This document shows, piece by piece, positions 1-10,989 of a stretch of DNA of 64,000 nucleotides. The stretch's first letter is position 1. The number at the start of each line of letters is the position of its first letter. A model generated the notes under the pieces. That model had not been told where the DNA came from. It made no database searches and saw nothing but the letters and a program-made list of their open reading frames with translations. This stretch comes from Ensifer sp. IC4062 (GTDB lineage: Bacteria > Pseudomonadota > Alphaproteobacteria > Rhizobiales > Rhizobiaceae): the NCBI RefSeq assembly GCF_020193575.1, contig NZ_JADYVD010000027.1, positions 1-64,000 on the forward strand, read 5' to 3'. A program made the translations under genes and the position numbers.

Positions 1-42
1 CAGCCTCAGCCAATCCCTTGGAAACTCTAGAGCGAAGGTCAT
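1..42 (-). CDS. possible 5' end of a gene leaving the window
   Basis: An ATG on the minus strand at 42 opens a frame without stop to the window edge (reads MTFALEFPRDWLRL). Too short to identify, with no convincing Shine-Dalgarno upstream. It would be divergent from the M23 gene. Weak call. Confidence 0.25.
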   Translation of the reverse strand, partial: MTFALEFPRDWLRL

Positions 43-399
43 CGTCGCCAGCAGCGCCGCCGCCCTCGTCAGTGATCGGGCTTATAGACCCACCACCTCC
101 GACACGTCAACAACCATTTTCAAAAAAAATGACAGTTTTCTGACAAACCTCGGCGACGCAAGGCTTTGCGGGCCGAAGATTCTTTTCTCACCGAATCCGC
201 CGCCCTGTGGAGACACATTTTTGCCCTTACTTCTTCACAATCGACCGATCTAAGCGACATCATCCATGCTTCGCTTCAGGGGAAGACGGTGGGAGGCCTT
301 TCTTCGCCGATTTGACTTAGACGCTTGGAGGATGCACATCTTTGCGTAACGTATCGGCGCAAGAATACGGTTAGAGTCATCGGGGGCCTTCGGCTTGGC
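43..399. other. intergenic region upstream of the M23 gene
   Basis: About 350 bases without a convincing gene. It contains an A-rich stretch around 119-130 and presumably the promoter of the M23-domain gene. An upstream in-frame ATG at 325 exists but I prefer 400 as start. Nothing else is recognised. Confidence 0.5.
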
Positions 400-2355
400 A
401 TGAATACCGACAAGAAAATGGTCCGGTCGCTCGGCGACCAGCCGCCGATCCTTGCGGATGGCCGTCGCGCGCCGGATCGGCGCGAGATCTCGATGCGCTG
501 GCTGTCGGGCACGTTCCTCACCGGTATCACGTCGAGCCTGCTGATGGGTGTCGCCCTCTTTGCGGCTCTCGATGGCAGGCAGCAACTGGCCATCCCGGCC
601 GAAGCATTTGCGGCACTCGATCCCTCCGCTCCGGGCGGCGTACCGATCAACGCCGCCAAGCGCGGCGACCGCATCCTTTCACCCAACATCGTCGCCAAGC
701 CGGCCGATAAGACGGTGATGGAAGTCTCGACGATGATCCATGACGGGGAGAAGGAGGTCGTCCGCAGGCAGCCCTTCGTCCATGTCAAGATGGCACTCGC
801 AGCCAATCATCAGACATCCGAGAACTATCCCGCATTCGATCCGCTCGCGATCTTCGCGACTGATGACGCGGACGCCGAGGCTCCGGCGGCAAGAACGGGC
901 ACCATCTACGGCTCCGATGTCGAATCGGAAGTGGCGCTAAAAACCGTGGACTTTCCGCTGAAGGGATCGGGCTTTACCTTCGGCCCGTCCATGTCGCTCG
1001 ACGAGGTGGAAGAAAACGTCCGCACCAACGGCTCGGTCCTCACGGAAGGCAACACACAGGTTGCTTCGCTCTTCTATGTCGACCCGCAACGCTTCGCGTC
1101 GGATGCCGGCGATCTCGATCTGATCCAGGGGCTTTCGGCCCGGATCGTCGAGGAAAACATGAGCGTTTCGGCCTACGAGAACATCACCAAGCAGAGCACC
1201 GAATACGCCGACGACGTCATCCCGGTACGCCGCCCGACGCCGATTGCAACCGTGATGGTGAACGCCGGCTACGCCAAGGCGCAGGCCGAGGATGCCGGAG
1301 CCTATATCGCAGAGGCACTCGGCGCCAAGGAACTGGCAGCCGGCGACGTTCTGCGCATCGGCATCATTCAGAAAGGCGAAGAAGCGCGCATCGTGCGCGC
1401 CACCATCTACTCGCGCAACCGTCACGTGCTCACCATGGCCGTCGACGACCGGGGCCGTTTCATTCCTGGTGCGGAGCCCCCGAGACTCGACGCAGTCGCG
1501 ACTGCCTTCGACGACAACGGCACGCCGGTCGTCACCAGCGGCCACGATCTGCCGCGCGTTTACGACGGCATCTATCGAGCCGCTCTTTCCTACGGCATGA
1601 ATTCAGACATGGTGGCCCTGGTGGTCAAGCTGTTGGCAAGCAATGTCGATTTCCAGGCACAGTTGAAGCCCACGGATTCGCTCGAGGCTTTCTTCTCGGT
1701 CACCGACGAAAGCGGGCTCGCGACGGAAGACTCCGAACTTCTCTACGTGAATGCCAAGTTCGGCGATGCCGAGACCCGGTTCTACCGTTTTCAGGATCCG
1801 GACGACAACTCGATCGACTACTTCGACAAGGACGGCAAGAGCATCCGTCAGTTCCTTTTGCGCAATCCCGTTCCGAACGGCCATTTCCGTTCCGGTTTCG
1901 GCATGCGCCGCCACCCGATCCTCGGGTTTTCGCGCATGCATACCGGTGTTGACTGGTCCGCGCCGCGTGGCACGCCGATCATCGCCGCCGGCAACGGTAC
2001 GGTCGAGAAAGCCGGCTGGGATTCTGGCGGCTACGGCAACCAGACGCTGATCCGCCACGCGAACGGCTACGTCTCGTCCTACAACCACCAGAGCGCGATC
2101 GCCAAGAACGTCAAGCCGGGCGCCAAGGTCGTGCAGGGCCAGGTGATCGGCTGGGTCGGCACGACCGGGCTTTCGACCGGCCCGCATCTGCACTACGAGC
2201 TGATCGTCAACGGCAACAAAGTAGATCCCCTGCGCATCCGCCTGCCAGGCGGCAAGTCGCTCAAGGGAGAAGCGCTGGCGAAGTTCGAAAAGGAACGCGA
2301 ACGGATCGATGAACTCCTCGGCAAGAACGAGGGCAACGAGGTCGCGAGTAAGTAG
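400..2355 (+). CDS. rgsM: membrane-anchored M23 (LytM) peptidase-domain protein, RgsM-like
   Basis: Predicted periplasmic peptidoglycan metallopeptidase-family protein of 651 residues. One membrane segment lies near residues 55-75 after a charged N-terminus, followed by a long periplasmic region. The C-terminal M23 domain keeps the zinc ligands: His514 and Asp518 in MHTGVDW and the HLH pair at 596-598. An upstream in-frame ATG at 325 exists, but the extra 25 residues look non-coding. The next gene is clpB, convergent, with a shared terminator. This arrangement next to clpB matches my memory of the Sinorhizobium RgsM locus (polar growth, partner of RgsP); that symbol is from established knowledge and not proven here. 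Family membership is certain, the ortholog assignment moderate. Confidence 0.9.
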   Translation: MNTDKKMVRSLGDQPPILADGRRAPDRREISMRWLSGTFLTGITSSLLMGVALFAALDGRQQLAIPAEAFAALDPSAPGGVPINAAKRGDRILSPNIVAKPADKTVMEVSTMIHDGEKEVVRRQPFVHVKMALAANHQTSENYPAFDPLAIFATDDADAEAPAARTGTIYGSDVESEVALKTVDFPLKGSGFTFGPSMSLDEVEENVRTNGSVLTEGNTQVASLFYVDPQRFASDAGDLDLIQGLSARIVEENMSVSAYENITKQSTEYADDVIPVRRPTPIATVMVNAGYAKAQAEDAGAYIAEALGAKELAAGDVLRIGIIQKGEEARIVRATIYSRNRHVLTMAVDDRGRFIPGAEPPRLDAVATAFDDNGTPVVTSGHDLPRVYDGIYRAALSYGMNSDMVALVVKLLASNVDFQAQLKPTDSLEAFFSVTDESGLATEDSELLYVNAKFGDAETRFYRFQDPDDNSIDYFDKDGKSIRQFLLRNPVPNGHFRSGFGMRRHPILGFSRMHTGVDWSAPRGTPIIAAGNGTVEKAGWDSGGYGNQTLIRHANGYVSSYNHQSAIAKNVKPGAKVVQGQVIGWVGTTGLSTGPHLHYELIVNGNKVDPLRIRLPGGKSLKGEALAKFEKERERIDELLGKNEGNEVASK

Positions 2356-2378
2356 CGTTCACGCAGCACAGTCATTTC

Positions 2379-2454
2379 GTGATTTTCTCCTAAGTCGCAT
2401 CCGATTTAAGGAGTCGTGCAGCACCTTTGAGCGTCAGATTGAACGCGCGCTGTA
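2379..2454. repeat. diverged RIME1-like double-palindrome repeat
   Basis: Degenerate copy of the repeat seen at 8511, 21476, 33016 and elsewhere. The left palindrome (around CTCCTAAG...GATTTAAGGAG) is present. The linker is shortened, so the right palindrome (CCTTTGAGCG...CGCGCGCTGTA) follows directly. Confidence 0.6.
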
Positions 2455-2458
2455 ATGC

Positions 2459-2488
2459 AAAAAGGCCGCCCCTCGGCGGCCTTTTTGT
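2459..2488. terminator. bidirectional rho-independent terminator
   Basis: Perfect stem AAAAAGGCCGCC / GGCGGCCTTTTT with loop CCTC lies between the convergent M23 gene and clpB. A-run and T-run on either side allow termination in both directions. Confidence 0.9.
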
Positions 2489-2502
2489 CTTGATGCTCTG
2501 CC

Positions 2503-5109
<2,607 letters not shown>

Positions 5110-5201
5110 TCTCTACCTCCATAGCCCGGCGAGCCCATCTTCGTGGCACTGGCCGGCGTTTCAGGATCAGGCTCCCGCATTCGGCGAGCCTGTATCCCCA
5201 G

Positions 5202-5228
5202 ATCGATTTCGATCTAAGGAATTCTGCA
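5202..5228. repeat. remnant left arm of RIME1-like repeat
   Basis: ATCGATTTCGATCTAAGGA followed by TTCTGCAG resembles the second arm of the left palindrome of the complete copies (for example 8525-8558). No right palindrome follows. Confidence 0.4.
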
Positions 5229-5398
5229 GTGAGATCTCGTCCTCGCATTGCGCGTGATCAAGTCTTCGAAGCGGAATATGGGGCAGCGTTTTCAGAAATT
5301 AAAGGCCCGTCGCAGGAGGCGCCCGGGAAATCTCGACGGGCAGGTGAAGCGACCCAAATCCAGCAGAAAGCACGGAAATGCAGAAACGAGCGGCTGCC

Positions 5399-5429
5399 AA
5401 AAAAACCGGCCGCCAAGCAGCCGGATTTT
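5399..5429 (-). terminator. rho-independent terminator of the DUF4167 gene
   Basis: Read on the minus strand: stem CCGGC...GCCGG followed by seven T residues, about 70 bases past the stop codon of the DUF4167 gene. Confidence 0.75.
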
Positions 5430-5436
5430 CGACAAT

Positions 5437-5489
5437 TCGTGGACCGAGGCCCGTAAGTGCAACTCGTGGACCGAGCCCGTAAGTGCAAC
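5437..5489. repeat. 26/27-bp tandem direct repeat
   Basis: Two adjacent copies of TCGTGGACCGAG(G)CCCGTAAGTGCAAC differing by one G. It lies between the stop codon and terminator of the DUF4167 gene, so it would be in its 3' UTR. Confidence 0.8.
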
Positions 5490-5500
5490 CGTAAACGGGC

Positions 5501-6157
5501 TTATTCAGAGGTAGCGAGCGCCGGTGCATCGCCGGCAGATTCGCCGGCAGAATCGCCGGACGGCTGGGCGTCGCCCGATGCTTCCTCCTGCGTGCGGCGC
5601 GGCTGACGACGCGGGCGGCTCGTGCTGCGACGGCGAGAGGCCGGACGGCTGGACGCAGCCGCAGGCGTTTCCTCTTCCATTGCAACTTCGGCAGGCGTGC
5701 CTTCGATCACAGGCTGCGGACCGGAACCATCGATCATCGGCTGCGGTGCGCTCACCGAAGACGGGGCCGCGATCGAGACCGGCGCCTCCTCGGCATAGAC
5801 CTGATCCAGATCGTCCTGATCGCGATCGACCACGTCTCTTTCCTGATAATCCTGGCGCTCTTCGCGCTGGAAACGATCTTGCATCTGTGCCTGGGCGGCT
5901 GCGATGATGCGGTTGTAGTGCTCGGCGTGCTGCAGGTAGTTTTCGGCCATGACGCGATCGCCGGAGCTCTGGGCGTCGCGCGCTAGGGCGGCGTACTTCT
6001 CGGCGATGTGCTGGGCCGTACCGCGAATCTTCACGTCGGGGCCGGAGCTGTCGTAAGTCCGCGTAAGCGGATTTGAACCCTTACGATTGTGATTGTTGTT
6101 TCCGTTATTGTTGTTGTTTCGCCCACGGCCGCGCTTGTTTTGCTGTCCTGGCCTCAT
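5501..6157 (-). CDS. DUF4167 domain protein, low-complexity, putative nucleic-acid binding
   Basis: 218-residue protein typical of Rhizobiales. The N-terminus is very basic and Asn-rich (RGRNNNNNGNNNHNRKG). The conserved DUF4167 core follows at about 22-95 (SGPDVKIRGTAQHIAEKYAALARDA then YLQHAEHYNRIIAAA). The acidic Pro/Ala/Glu middle ends in a basic Arg/Ser patch near 170-195. Start chosen at 6157 because the domain begins there; an in-frame ATG at 6307 adds 50 residues of poor quality. Function is unknown; the basic low-complexity ends suggest RNA or DNA binding, which is inference. A candidate promoter lies about 260 bases upstream, implying a long 5' UTR. Confidence 0.9.
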   Translation of the reverse strand: MRPGQQNKRGRGRNNNNNGNNNHNRKGSNPLTRTYDSSGPDVKIRGTAQHIAEKYAALARDAQSSGDRVMAENYLQHAEHYNRIIAAAQAQMQDRFQREERQDYQERDVVDRDQDDLDQVYAEEAPVSIAAPSSVSAPQPMIDGSGPQPVIEGTPAEVAMEEETPAAASSRPASRRRSTSRPRRQPRRTQEEASGDAQPSGDSAGESAGDAPALATSE

Positions 6158-6491
6158 TGTACATTCACCCGAATTTTCTTGATAATGATGATCATGTGGT
6201 TCCGCATCCCGGCGGGATCTGTCCGCGCCCGAGAAAACACGCGCCGCAACAGACCGCATATCGCGATCTCGGCGCCGGCTGACGTCAAAATTAACAGGTA
6301 CCCGCACGAGGCACTGTCGAACCCTAGCAACTCTTTCTTGAGAGCAATCCCCGTGGCCAGGTCATACCGGAACGAATCTTTGGTCAATGACCTTCTGCCC
6401 AGTGCGCGGGGGCAAACTAGCCCGCTTCCTTTAGGATTCCAAGCCCTTTCTTTGCCCTTCGAGAAAAGAGATGCGCCGATGCAGCTTTTTT
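6158..6491. other. intergenic region / long leader upstream of the DUF4167 gene
   Basis: About 330 bases between prmC and the DUF4167 gene. It contains a candidate sigma-70 promoter at 6414-6442 on the minus strand and an apparent untranslated leader of roughly 250 bases. No ORF there looks coding. Confidence 0.5.
6414..6442 (-). promoter_or_regulatory. candidate sigma-70 promoter for the DUF4167 gene
   Basis: On the minus strand TTGGAA, 17-base spacer, TAGTTT. It fits the rhizobial CTTGAC-N17-CTATAT pattern moderately. Read by eye only. Confidence 0.4.
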
Positions 6492-7373
6492 TCAACTGTC
6501 GCTGCCGCATTCCCCGTCGCGCTTAAACGTGAGGACCCGGTCGTTGCCGCCAAGATCCTTCGCGCTATCGTGCAAGCGGAACCCCTGCGCCGCGAACAGC
6601 GCCGTTACCGCCTGCTTTTGATCGAAACCGATTTCCAAGCCGATTACGCCGTCTGCTTCAAGATGACGATCGGCGTGAAGGGCGATGGCACGATAGGCAT
6701 TCAGCCCGTCATCTCCGCCATCAAGAGCAGCGGCCGGATCATGCAATTTCACTTCCGGCTCAAGCTCGTAAACGATTCTGGACCGTATATAAGGCGGATT
6801 TGAGACGATCACATCGAACCGCCCCTCGACCTTATCGAACCAGTTGCTCCGAAGCGTCTGGAAGCGTGCGGAAAGGCCGTTGCGCTCTGCGTTGTCACGC
6901 GCCGTTGCCAAGGCATCTTCGGATATATCGGTACCGAGACCGCGCGCTTCAAGTACCTGGTCGAGAAGGGCGAGACAGATTGCCCCTGTTCCGATGCCGA
7001 GATCGACGATCCGGCAGGCCCCCTTGCTGGCGACAATCCGCCGCATATACGGGATCATGCAATCAACCAGCGTCTCCGTGTCCGGTCGCGGTTCGAGCGT
7101 GTCCTTCGAGAGCTTGAGCGTCAGTCCGTAGAACTCCCTTTCGCCCAGGATGCGGTAGACCGGTTCACGCGCTGCGCGACGGGCGACCGCGGCACGGACG
7201 CGCTCGACGACGGCGTCATCGACCGCCTCCCCTCCCCGGGTCATCAGTGCAGCGAGTGAGAGCCCGAGCACCCCGGAAATCAGATGACGCGCATCGAGCG
7301 CCGCCGTCTCGATACCCGCGGCCCTCAAGCTGTCGCGGCTCTCGGCAAGAAGACGGTCTAGCGTCTCGGCCAT
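6492..7373 (-). CDS. prmC: peptide chain release factor N5-glutamine methyltransferase
   Basis: 293-residue SAM-dependent enzyme that methylates the GGQ glutamine of RF1/RF2. N-terminal helical substrate-binding part (1-90), then Rossmann domain with SAM motif DLGIGTGAICLAL near 120 and the diagnostic NPPY motif (VSNPPYIRS) near 190. It starts 6 bases after the stop of prfA, whose product is its substrate, so the two genes are cotranscribed. Family length normal. Confidence 0.97.
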   Translation of the reverse strand: MAETLDRLLAESRDSLRAAGIETAALDARHLISGVLGLSLAALMTRGGEAVDDAVVERVRAAVARRAAREPVYRILGEREFYGLTLKLSKDTLEPRPDTETLVDCMIPYMRRIVASKGACRIVDLGIGTGAICLALLDQVLEARGLGTDISEDALATARDNAERNGLSARFQTLRSNWFDKVEGRFDVIVSNPPYIRSRIVYELEPEVKLHDPAAALDGGDDGLNAYRAIALHADRHLEADGVIGLEIGFDQKQAVTALFAAQGFRLHDSAKDLGGNDRVLTFKRDGECGSDS

Positions 7374-7379
7374 CGCGGC

Positions 7380-8462
7380 TCAGCCCTGCTGCTCGCCGAG
7401 AAGCGCGAGCTGGCTTGCCTGATGATCGGCCAGCAGCGCATCCACAACCTCGTCGATCTCGCCTTCCATCATCCGGTCGAGCTTGTAGAGCGTCAGGTTG
7501 ATACGATGGTCCGTGATACGGCCCTGCGGGAAATTATAGGTGCGAATACGCTCCGAACGATCGCCGGAACCGACCTGGCTCTTGCGATCGGCCGACCGCT
7601 CGCTGTCGGCGCGCTGACGCTCCATGTCAAAGAGCCGCGAGCGCAGCACCTGCATCGCCTTGGCGCGGTTTTGATGCTGCGATTTCTCCGAGCTCGTGAC
7701 GACGATGCCTGTTGGAATATGCGTAATGCGGACCGCCGAGTCGGTAGTGTTGACGTGCTGGCCGCCAGCACCCGACGACCGCATCGTATCAATGCGGATA
7801 TCCTCGGACCGGATGTCGATGTCGATCTCCTCGGCCTCAGGCAGAACCGCCACCGTCGCAGCCGAGGTGTGGATGCGACCGCTCGCCTCGGTTTCCGGCA
7901 CCCGCTGCACCCGGTGGACGCCGGATTCGAACTTCAATCGCGAAAAAACACCACGACCCGACACCGTGGCGACGATTTCCTTGTAACCGCCGGCTTCGCC
8001 CTCGCTTGCAGAAAGGACCTCGACACGCCAGCCGTTGGTCGAGGCGTAGCGCTCATACATTCGAAAGAGGTCGCCGGCAAAGAGTGCCGCCTCCGAGCCG
8101 CCGGTGCCGGCGCGGATTTCAAGGATCGCGCTCTTTTCGTCGGCCGCGTCCTTGGGCAGGAGCAGTATTTGAATTTCCTGCTCGAGCGCTTCGATCCGCT
8201 CTTCGACCTCGGGCTTTTCCATCTCCGCGAGGTCACGCATCTCCTTGTCCGTGGTCCGATCGGCAAGCATGGCATTGATGTCGGCGAGCTCGGCCGTGGC
8301 CCTCTCGTAGGCACGGATCTTCGTCACGACCGGCTGCAACTCGGAATATTCCGACGCCAGTTTCACATAGACATCTGCCGCCGGACCGGCTGACATGCGA
8401 GCTTCGATTTCACCGAACCGACGCTCCAGTTCGCGCATCTTTTCAACGGGAAGCTTTGCCAA
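7380..8462 (-). CDS. prfA: peptide chain release factor 1
   Basis: RF1 terminates translation at UAA/UAG. 360 residues from a TTG start at 8462, which is preceded by GGAG at 8-bp spacing and gives exactly the usual rhizobial RF1 length. ATG codons upstream (8480, 8561) would add unlike-family residues. The codon-recognition loop is in the central domain. The catalytic motif [15 protein letters not shown] is near residue 230 and supplies the GGQ methylated by PrmC downstream. C-terminus [10 protein letters not shown]. ptsP lies upstream with a RIME1-like repeat in the 170-base gap. Confidence 0.97.
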   Translation of the reverse strand: MAKLPVEKMRELERRFGEIEARMSAGPAADVYVKLASEYSELQPVVTKIRAYERATAELADINAMLADRTTDKEMRDLAEMEKPEVEERIEALEQEIQILLLPKDAADEKSAILEIRAGTGGSEAALFAGDLFRMYERYASTNGWRVEVLSASEGEAGGYKEIVATVSGRGVFSRLKFESGVHRVQRVPETEASGRIHTSAATVAVLPEAEEIDIDIRSEDIRIDTMRSSGAGGQHVNTTDSAVRITHIPTGIVVTSSEKSQHQNRAKAMQVLRSRLFDMERQRADSERSADRKSQVGSGDRSERIRTYNFPQGRITDHRINLTLYKLDRMMEGEIDEVVDALLADHQASQLALLGEQQG

Positions 8463-8510
8463 ATGTAACTCCAAATGCATTCGCCCGCCCGGGTTCATCC
8501 GGGCGTGGCT

Positions 8511-8613
8511 ACTGCGTGATTCCTTAATCGAAATCGATCTAAGGACAAAATCATGCAGCAACTCAAAGCTCTACAGCGATCTTTGCGCGTCTGACTAGAC
8601 GCGCGGCGCTGTA
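8511..8613 (+). repeat. RIME1-like intergenic repeat (complete)
   Basis: About 103 bp with two palindromes: ACTGCGTGATTCCTTAATCG paired with CGATCTAAGGACAAAATCA..GCAG, then CTACAGCG..CTTTGCGCGTC paired with GACGCGCGGCGCTGTA. It sits between ptsP and prfA, so it would lie inside a readthrough transcript. Confidence 0.85.
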
Positions 8614-8631
8614 ACAACGCTTTAATCCTGT

Positions 8632-10899
8632 CTAAACCGGTATGCCGTTCGCCGCTGCGAAATCGACAAGGAGCTGCCGAACGGACGTTTGGGATTTTAC
8701 GTCGTCGAGCGCAGCTTCCAGTATCCCGGCCAGCTTGCCCGCATCGAGCGCCAAAAGCATCGCCTTGACCGGCCCTACCGCGGTCGGCGACATCGACACC
8801 GAGCGGAAACCGAGGCCGAGCAGTGCCATCGCCGACAACGGCTTGCCCGCCATTTCGCCGCAGAGCGTGACGGGCGTGTCATTGCGCTCGCCGGCTCGCA
8901 CGATCTCGCGCAGGACGCGCAGAAATGGCCGGTCGAGAATGTCGAAACGATCGGACACGCGGGCATTACCGCGGTCGACGGCCATCACGAACTGGAAGAG
9001 ATCATTCGAACCGACGGAGGCGAAATCCACCTCTGACATCAACTCGTCGAGCTGCCACATCAGGGCCGGGACTTCCAGCATCGCACCAAACTGCAGCTTG
9101 CGCGGCAACTGCTCGCCAAGCTTCGACTGACGCTCGATCTCCTTCTGCAAAAGTTCGCGCGCCATCTTGAGCTCAGAGACTTCCGTTACCATCGGCAGCA
9201 TCAACTTGAGTTCGGTGCCGGCGGCTGCTCTCAGCATCGCTCTCAACTGCGTGCGCAGCAGCCCCGGCCGGTCGAGCGAAAGCCGGATCGCGCGCCAGCC
9301 GAGCGCCGGGTTTTCCTCTTCCGCCGCGCGGAAATAGGGTACGACCTTGTCGCCGCCGATGTCGAGGGTACGGAAGGTCACCGGCTTGCCGCCCGTTTGC
9401 TTCAGCACGCTGCGATAGAAGGCCTCCTGTTCCTCGGCCTTCGGCATGGTCGAAGCGATCATGAATTGTAGCTCTGTGCGGAAAAGACCGATGCCTTCCG
9501 CCCCCGCCTCGTTCAGATGCGGCAGATCGACCAGCAGGCCGGCGTTCATCTGCAGCGTGATGCGCTTGCCATCCTTCGTTAGGGGCTCGACGTCTTTCAG
9601 GGCGCGAAACTGGGCTTGCCGGCGGGCACGGAACCGCACCTTCTCCTCATAGGCCCGCTGCAGGTCGGCCAGCGGCCGCAAATGCACCTTCGCGTCGTCG
9701 CCATCAACGATGATCGCGTCACGGTTTTCGGCAAGCGCCACCGCACCTGCCGCCTGGCCCACGACCGGAATCCCCATGGCCCGGGCGACGATCACTACAT
9801 GGCTCGTAACCGCGCCCTCTTCAAGGACTAGGCCGCGCACTCTCTCTCGCGGATAGTCGAGCAGCTCGGCCGCCCCCATGGCCCGGGCGACGATGATCGC
9901 GTCGTTCGGGAAATCGGCGGCCGACAGCTTGGCGCCATAGCCGGAAAGCTGGCGCAGCAGCCGATTGGCAAGGTCGTCGAAATCGTGCATCCGCTCGCGG
10001 AGATAGGGGTCCGTGAGGCGGATCATCCGCGCCTTGGTCTCGCTCTGGACCCGTTCGACGGCCGCTTCCGCCGTCAGGCCATTGCGGATCGCTTCTTCAA
10101 GCTTCCTCACCCAGCCGCGATCATGAGCGAACATGCGATAGGTTTCGAGCACCGCCCGGTGCTCGCCCTCCATCGACACCTCACGGCGCGACAGCATGTC
10201 GTCGATCGAAATGCGGAGCGACCCGAGCGCCTCGGCAAGGCGCTGGAGTTCCTGTTCGGTATCCTCGTTGAGCAGGTTCGTGACGACGATTCTCGGCTCG
10301 TGCAGCACCACGTAGCCGAGACCTATGCCTTCGCCAAAACTGTTGCCGTCGATCGAGACCGGGCGTGAAAGATCGAGTTCAAGCCCCGGCTTGGTGATCT
10401 TCTTCAATTCGCCGGTCGCAACCATCTCGGCGAGCACCATCGCCGTAGTCTCGAGCGCCTCGACCTCGTCCTCGCGATAGTTGCGCATCGCCTTGTTCTG
10501 CACGACGAGAACACCAAGCGCGCGACCCGTGCGCAGGATCGGCACGCCAAGGAACGAGTGGTAGATCTCTTCGCCCGTTTCCGGCAGATAGGTGAAGGCC
10601 GGATGAGACTGCGCGTCGGAAAGATTGAGCGGCCGTGCGGAGGCGGCGATCGTGCCGACGAGACCTTGCCCCATCTTCAACTGCGCCAGATGGACCGCGG
10701 TCTTGTTGAGACCTTCGGTGGCGTAAAGTTCGAGCACGCCATCGGAACGCAACACATAGACGGAGCACACTTCCGCGACCATGTTCTGTGCGATCTGGCG
10801 CACGATCCGGTCCAGGCGCTCCTGCGGCTCGAGCGGTTCCGCCATGAGCTCGCGCAACCGCTTGAGGAGAACGCGCGGACCTGCGGAAAGGTCTCTCAT
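8632..10899 (-). CDS. ptsP: PTS-Ntr enzyme I (phosphoenolpyruvate phosphotransferase PtsP)
   Basis: 755 residues. Enzyme I of the nitrogen PTS transfers phosphate from PEP to NPr and onward to EIIA-Ntr, a regulatory cascade. An N-terminal GAF domain covers about 20-160 (YHSFLGVPILRTGRALGVL). The PEP-utiliser N-domain and phosphohistidine domain carry the active-site His in GAVTSHVVIVARAMGIPVVG near 360-375. The TIM-barrel PEP-binding domain has GLFRTELQF and FRTLDIGGDK. The C-terminal LCGEMAGKP supplies the catalytic Cys. Lies 90 bases downstream of lysC, same strand. Confidence 0.97.
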   Translation of the reverse strand: MRDLSAGPRVLLKRLRELMAEPLEPQERLDRIVRQIAQNMVAEVCSVYVLRSDGVLELYATEGLNKTAVHLAQLKMGQGLVGTIAASARPLNLSDAQSHPAFTYLPETGEEIYHSFLGVPILRTGRALGVLVVQNKAMRNYREDEVEALETTAMVLAEMVATGELKKITKPGLELDLSRPVSIDGNSFGEGIGLGYVVLHEPRIVVTNLLNEDTEQELQRLAEALGSLRISIDDMLSRREVSMEGEHRAVLETYRMFAHDRGWVRKLEEAIRNGLTAEAAVERVQSETKARMIRLTDPYLRERMHDFDDLANRLLRQLSGYGAKLSAADFPNDAIIVARAMGAAELLDYPRERVRGLVLEEGAVTSHVVIVARAMGIPVVGQAAGAVALAENRDAIIVDGDDAKVHLRPLADLQRAYEEKVRFRARRQAQFRALKDVEPLTKDGKRITLQMNAGLLVDLPHLNEAGAEGIGLFRTELQFMIASTMPKAEEQEAFYRSVLKQTGGKPVTFRTLDIGGDKVVPYFRAAEEENPALGWRAIRLSLDRPGLLRTQLRAMLRAAAGTELKLMLPMVTEVSELKMARELLQKEIERQSKLGEQLPRKLQFGAMLEVPALMWQLDELMSEVDFASVGSNDLFQFVMAVDRGNARVSDRFDILDRPFLRVLREIVRAGERNDTPVTLCGEMAGKPLSAMALLGLGFRSVSMSPTAVGPVKAMLLALDAGKLAGILEAALDDVKSQTSVRQLLVDFAAANGIPV

Positions 10900-10989
10900 C
10901 GCGTAAGGTCTCCAGAATAAGAATTACCGACGACATCCATCAGGACCGCGCCCTTCGAGCCGCGAATCCTAAATCGAAATGTCTGCTAT

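Larger units (their letters stand above)
5110..5500. other. intergenic region between clpB and the DUF4167 gene
   Basis: About 390 bases holding the clpB promoter side, a remnant half of the RIME1-like repeat (5202-5228), the terminator of the DUF4167 gene (5399-5429) and a 26-bp tandem duplication (5437-5489). No gene seen. Confidence 0.6.

Noticed and set aside
7422-8393. 323-codon ORF antisense to prfA
   Set aside because: Shadow of RF1 codon bias; no family features or SD.
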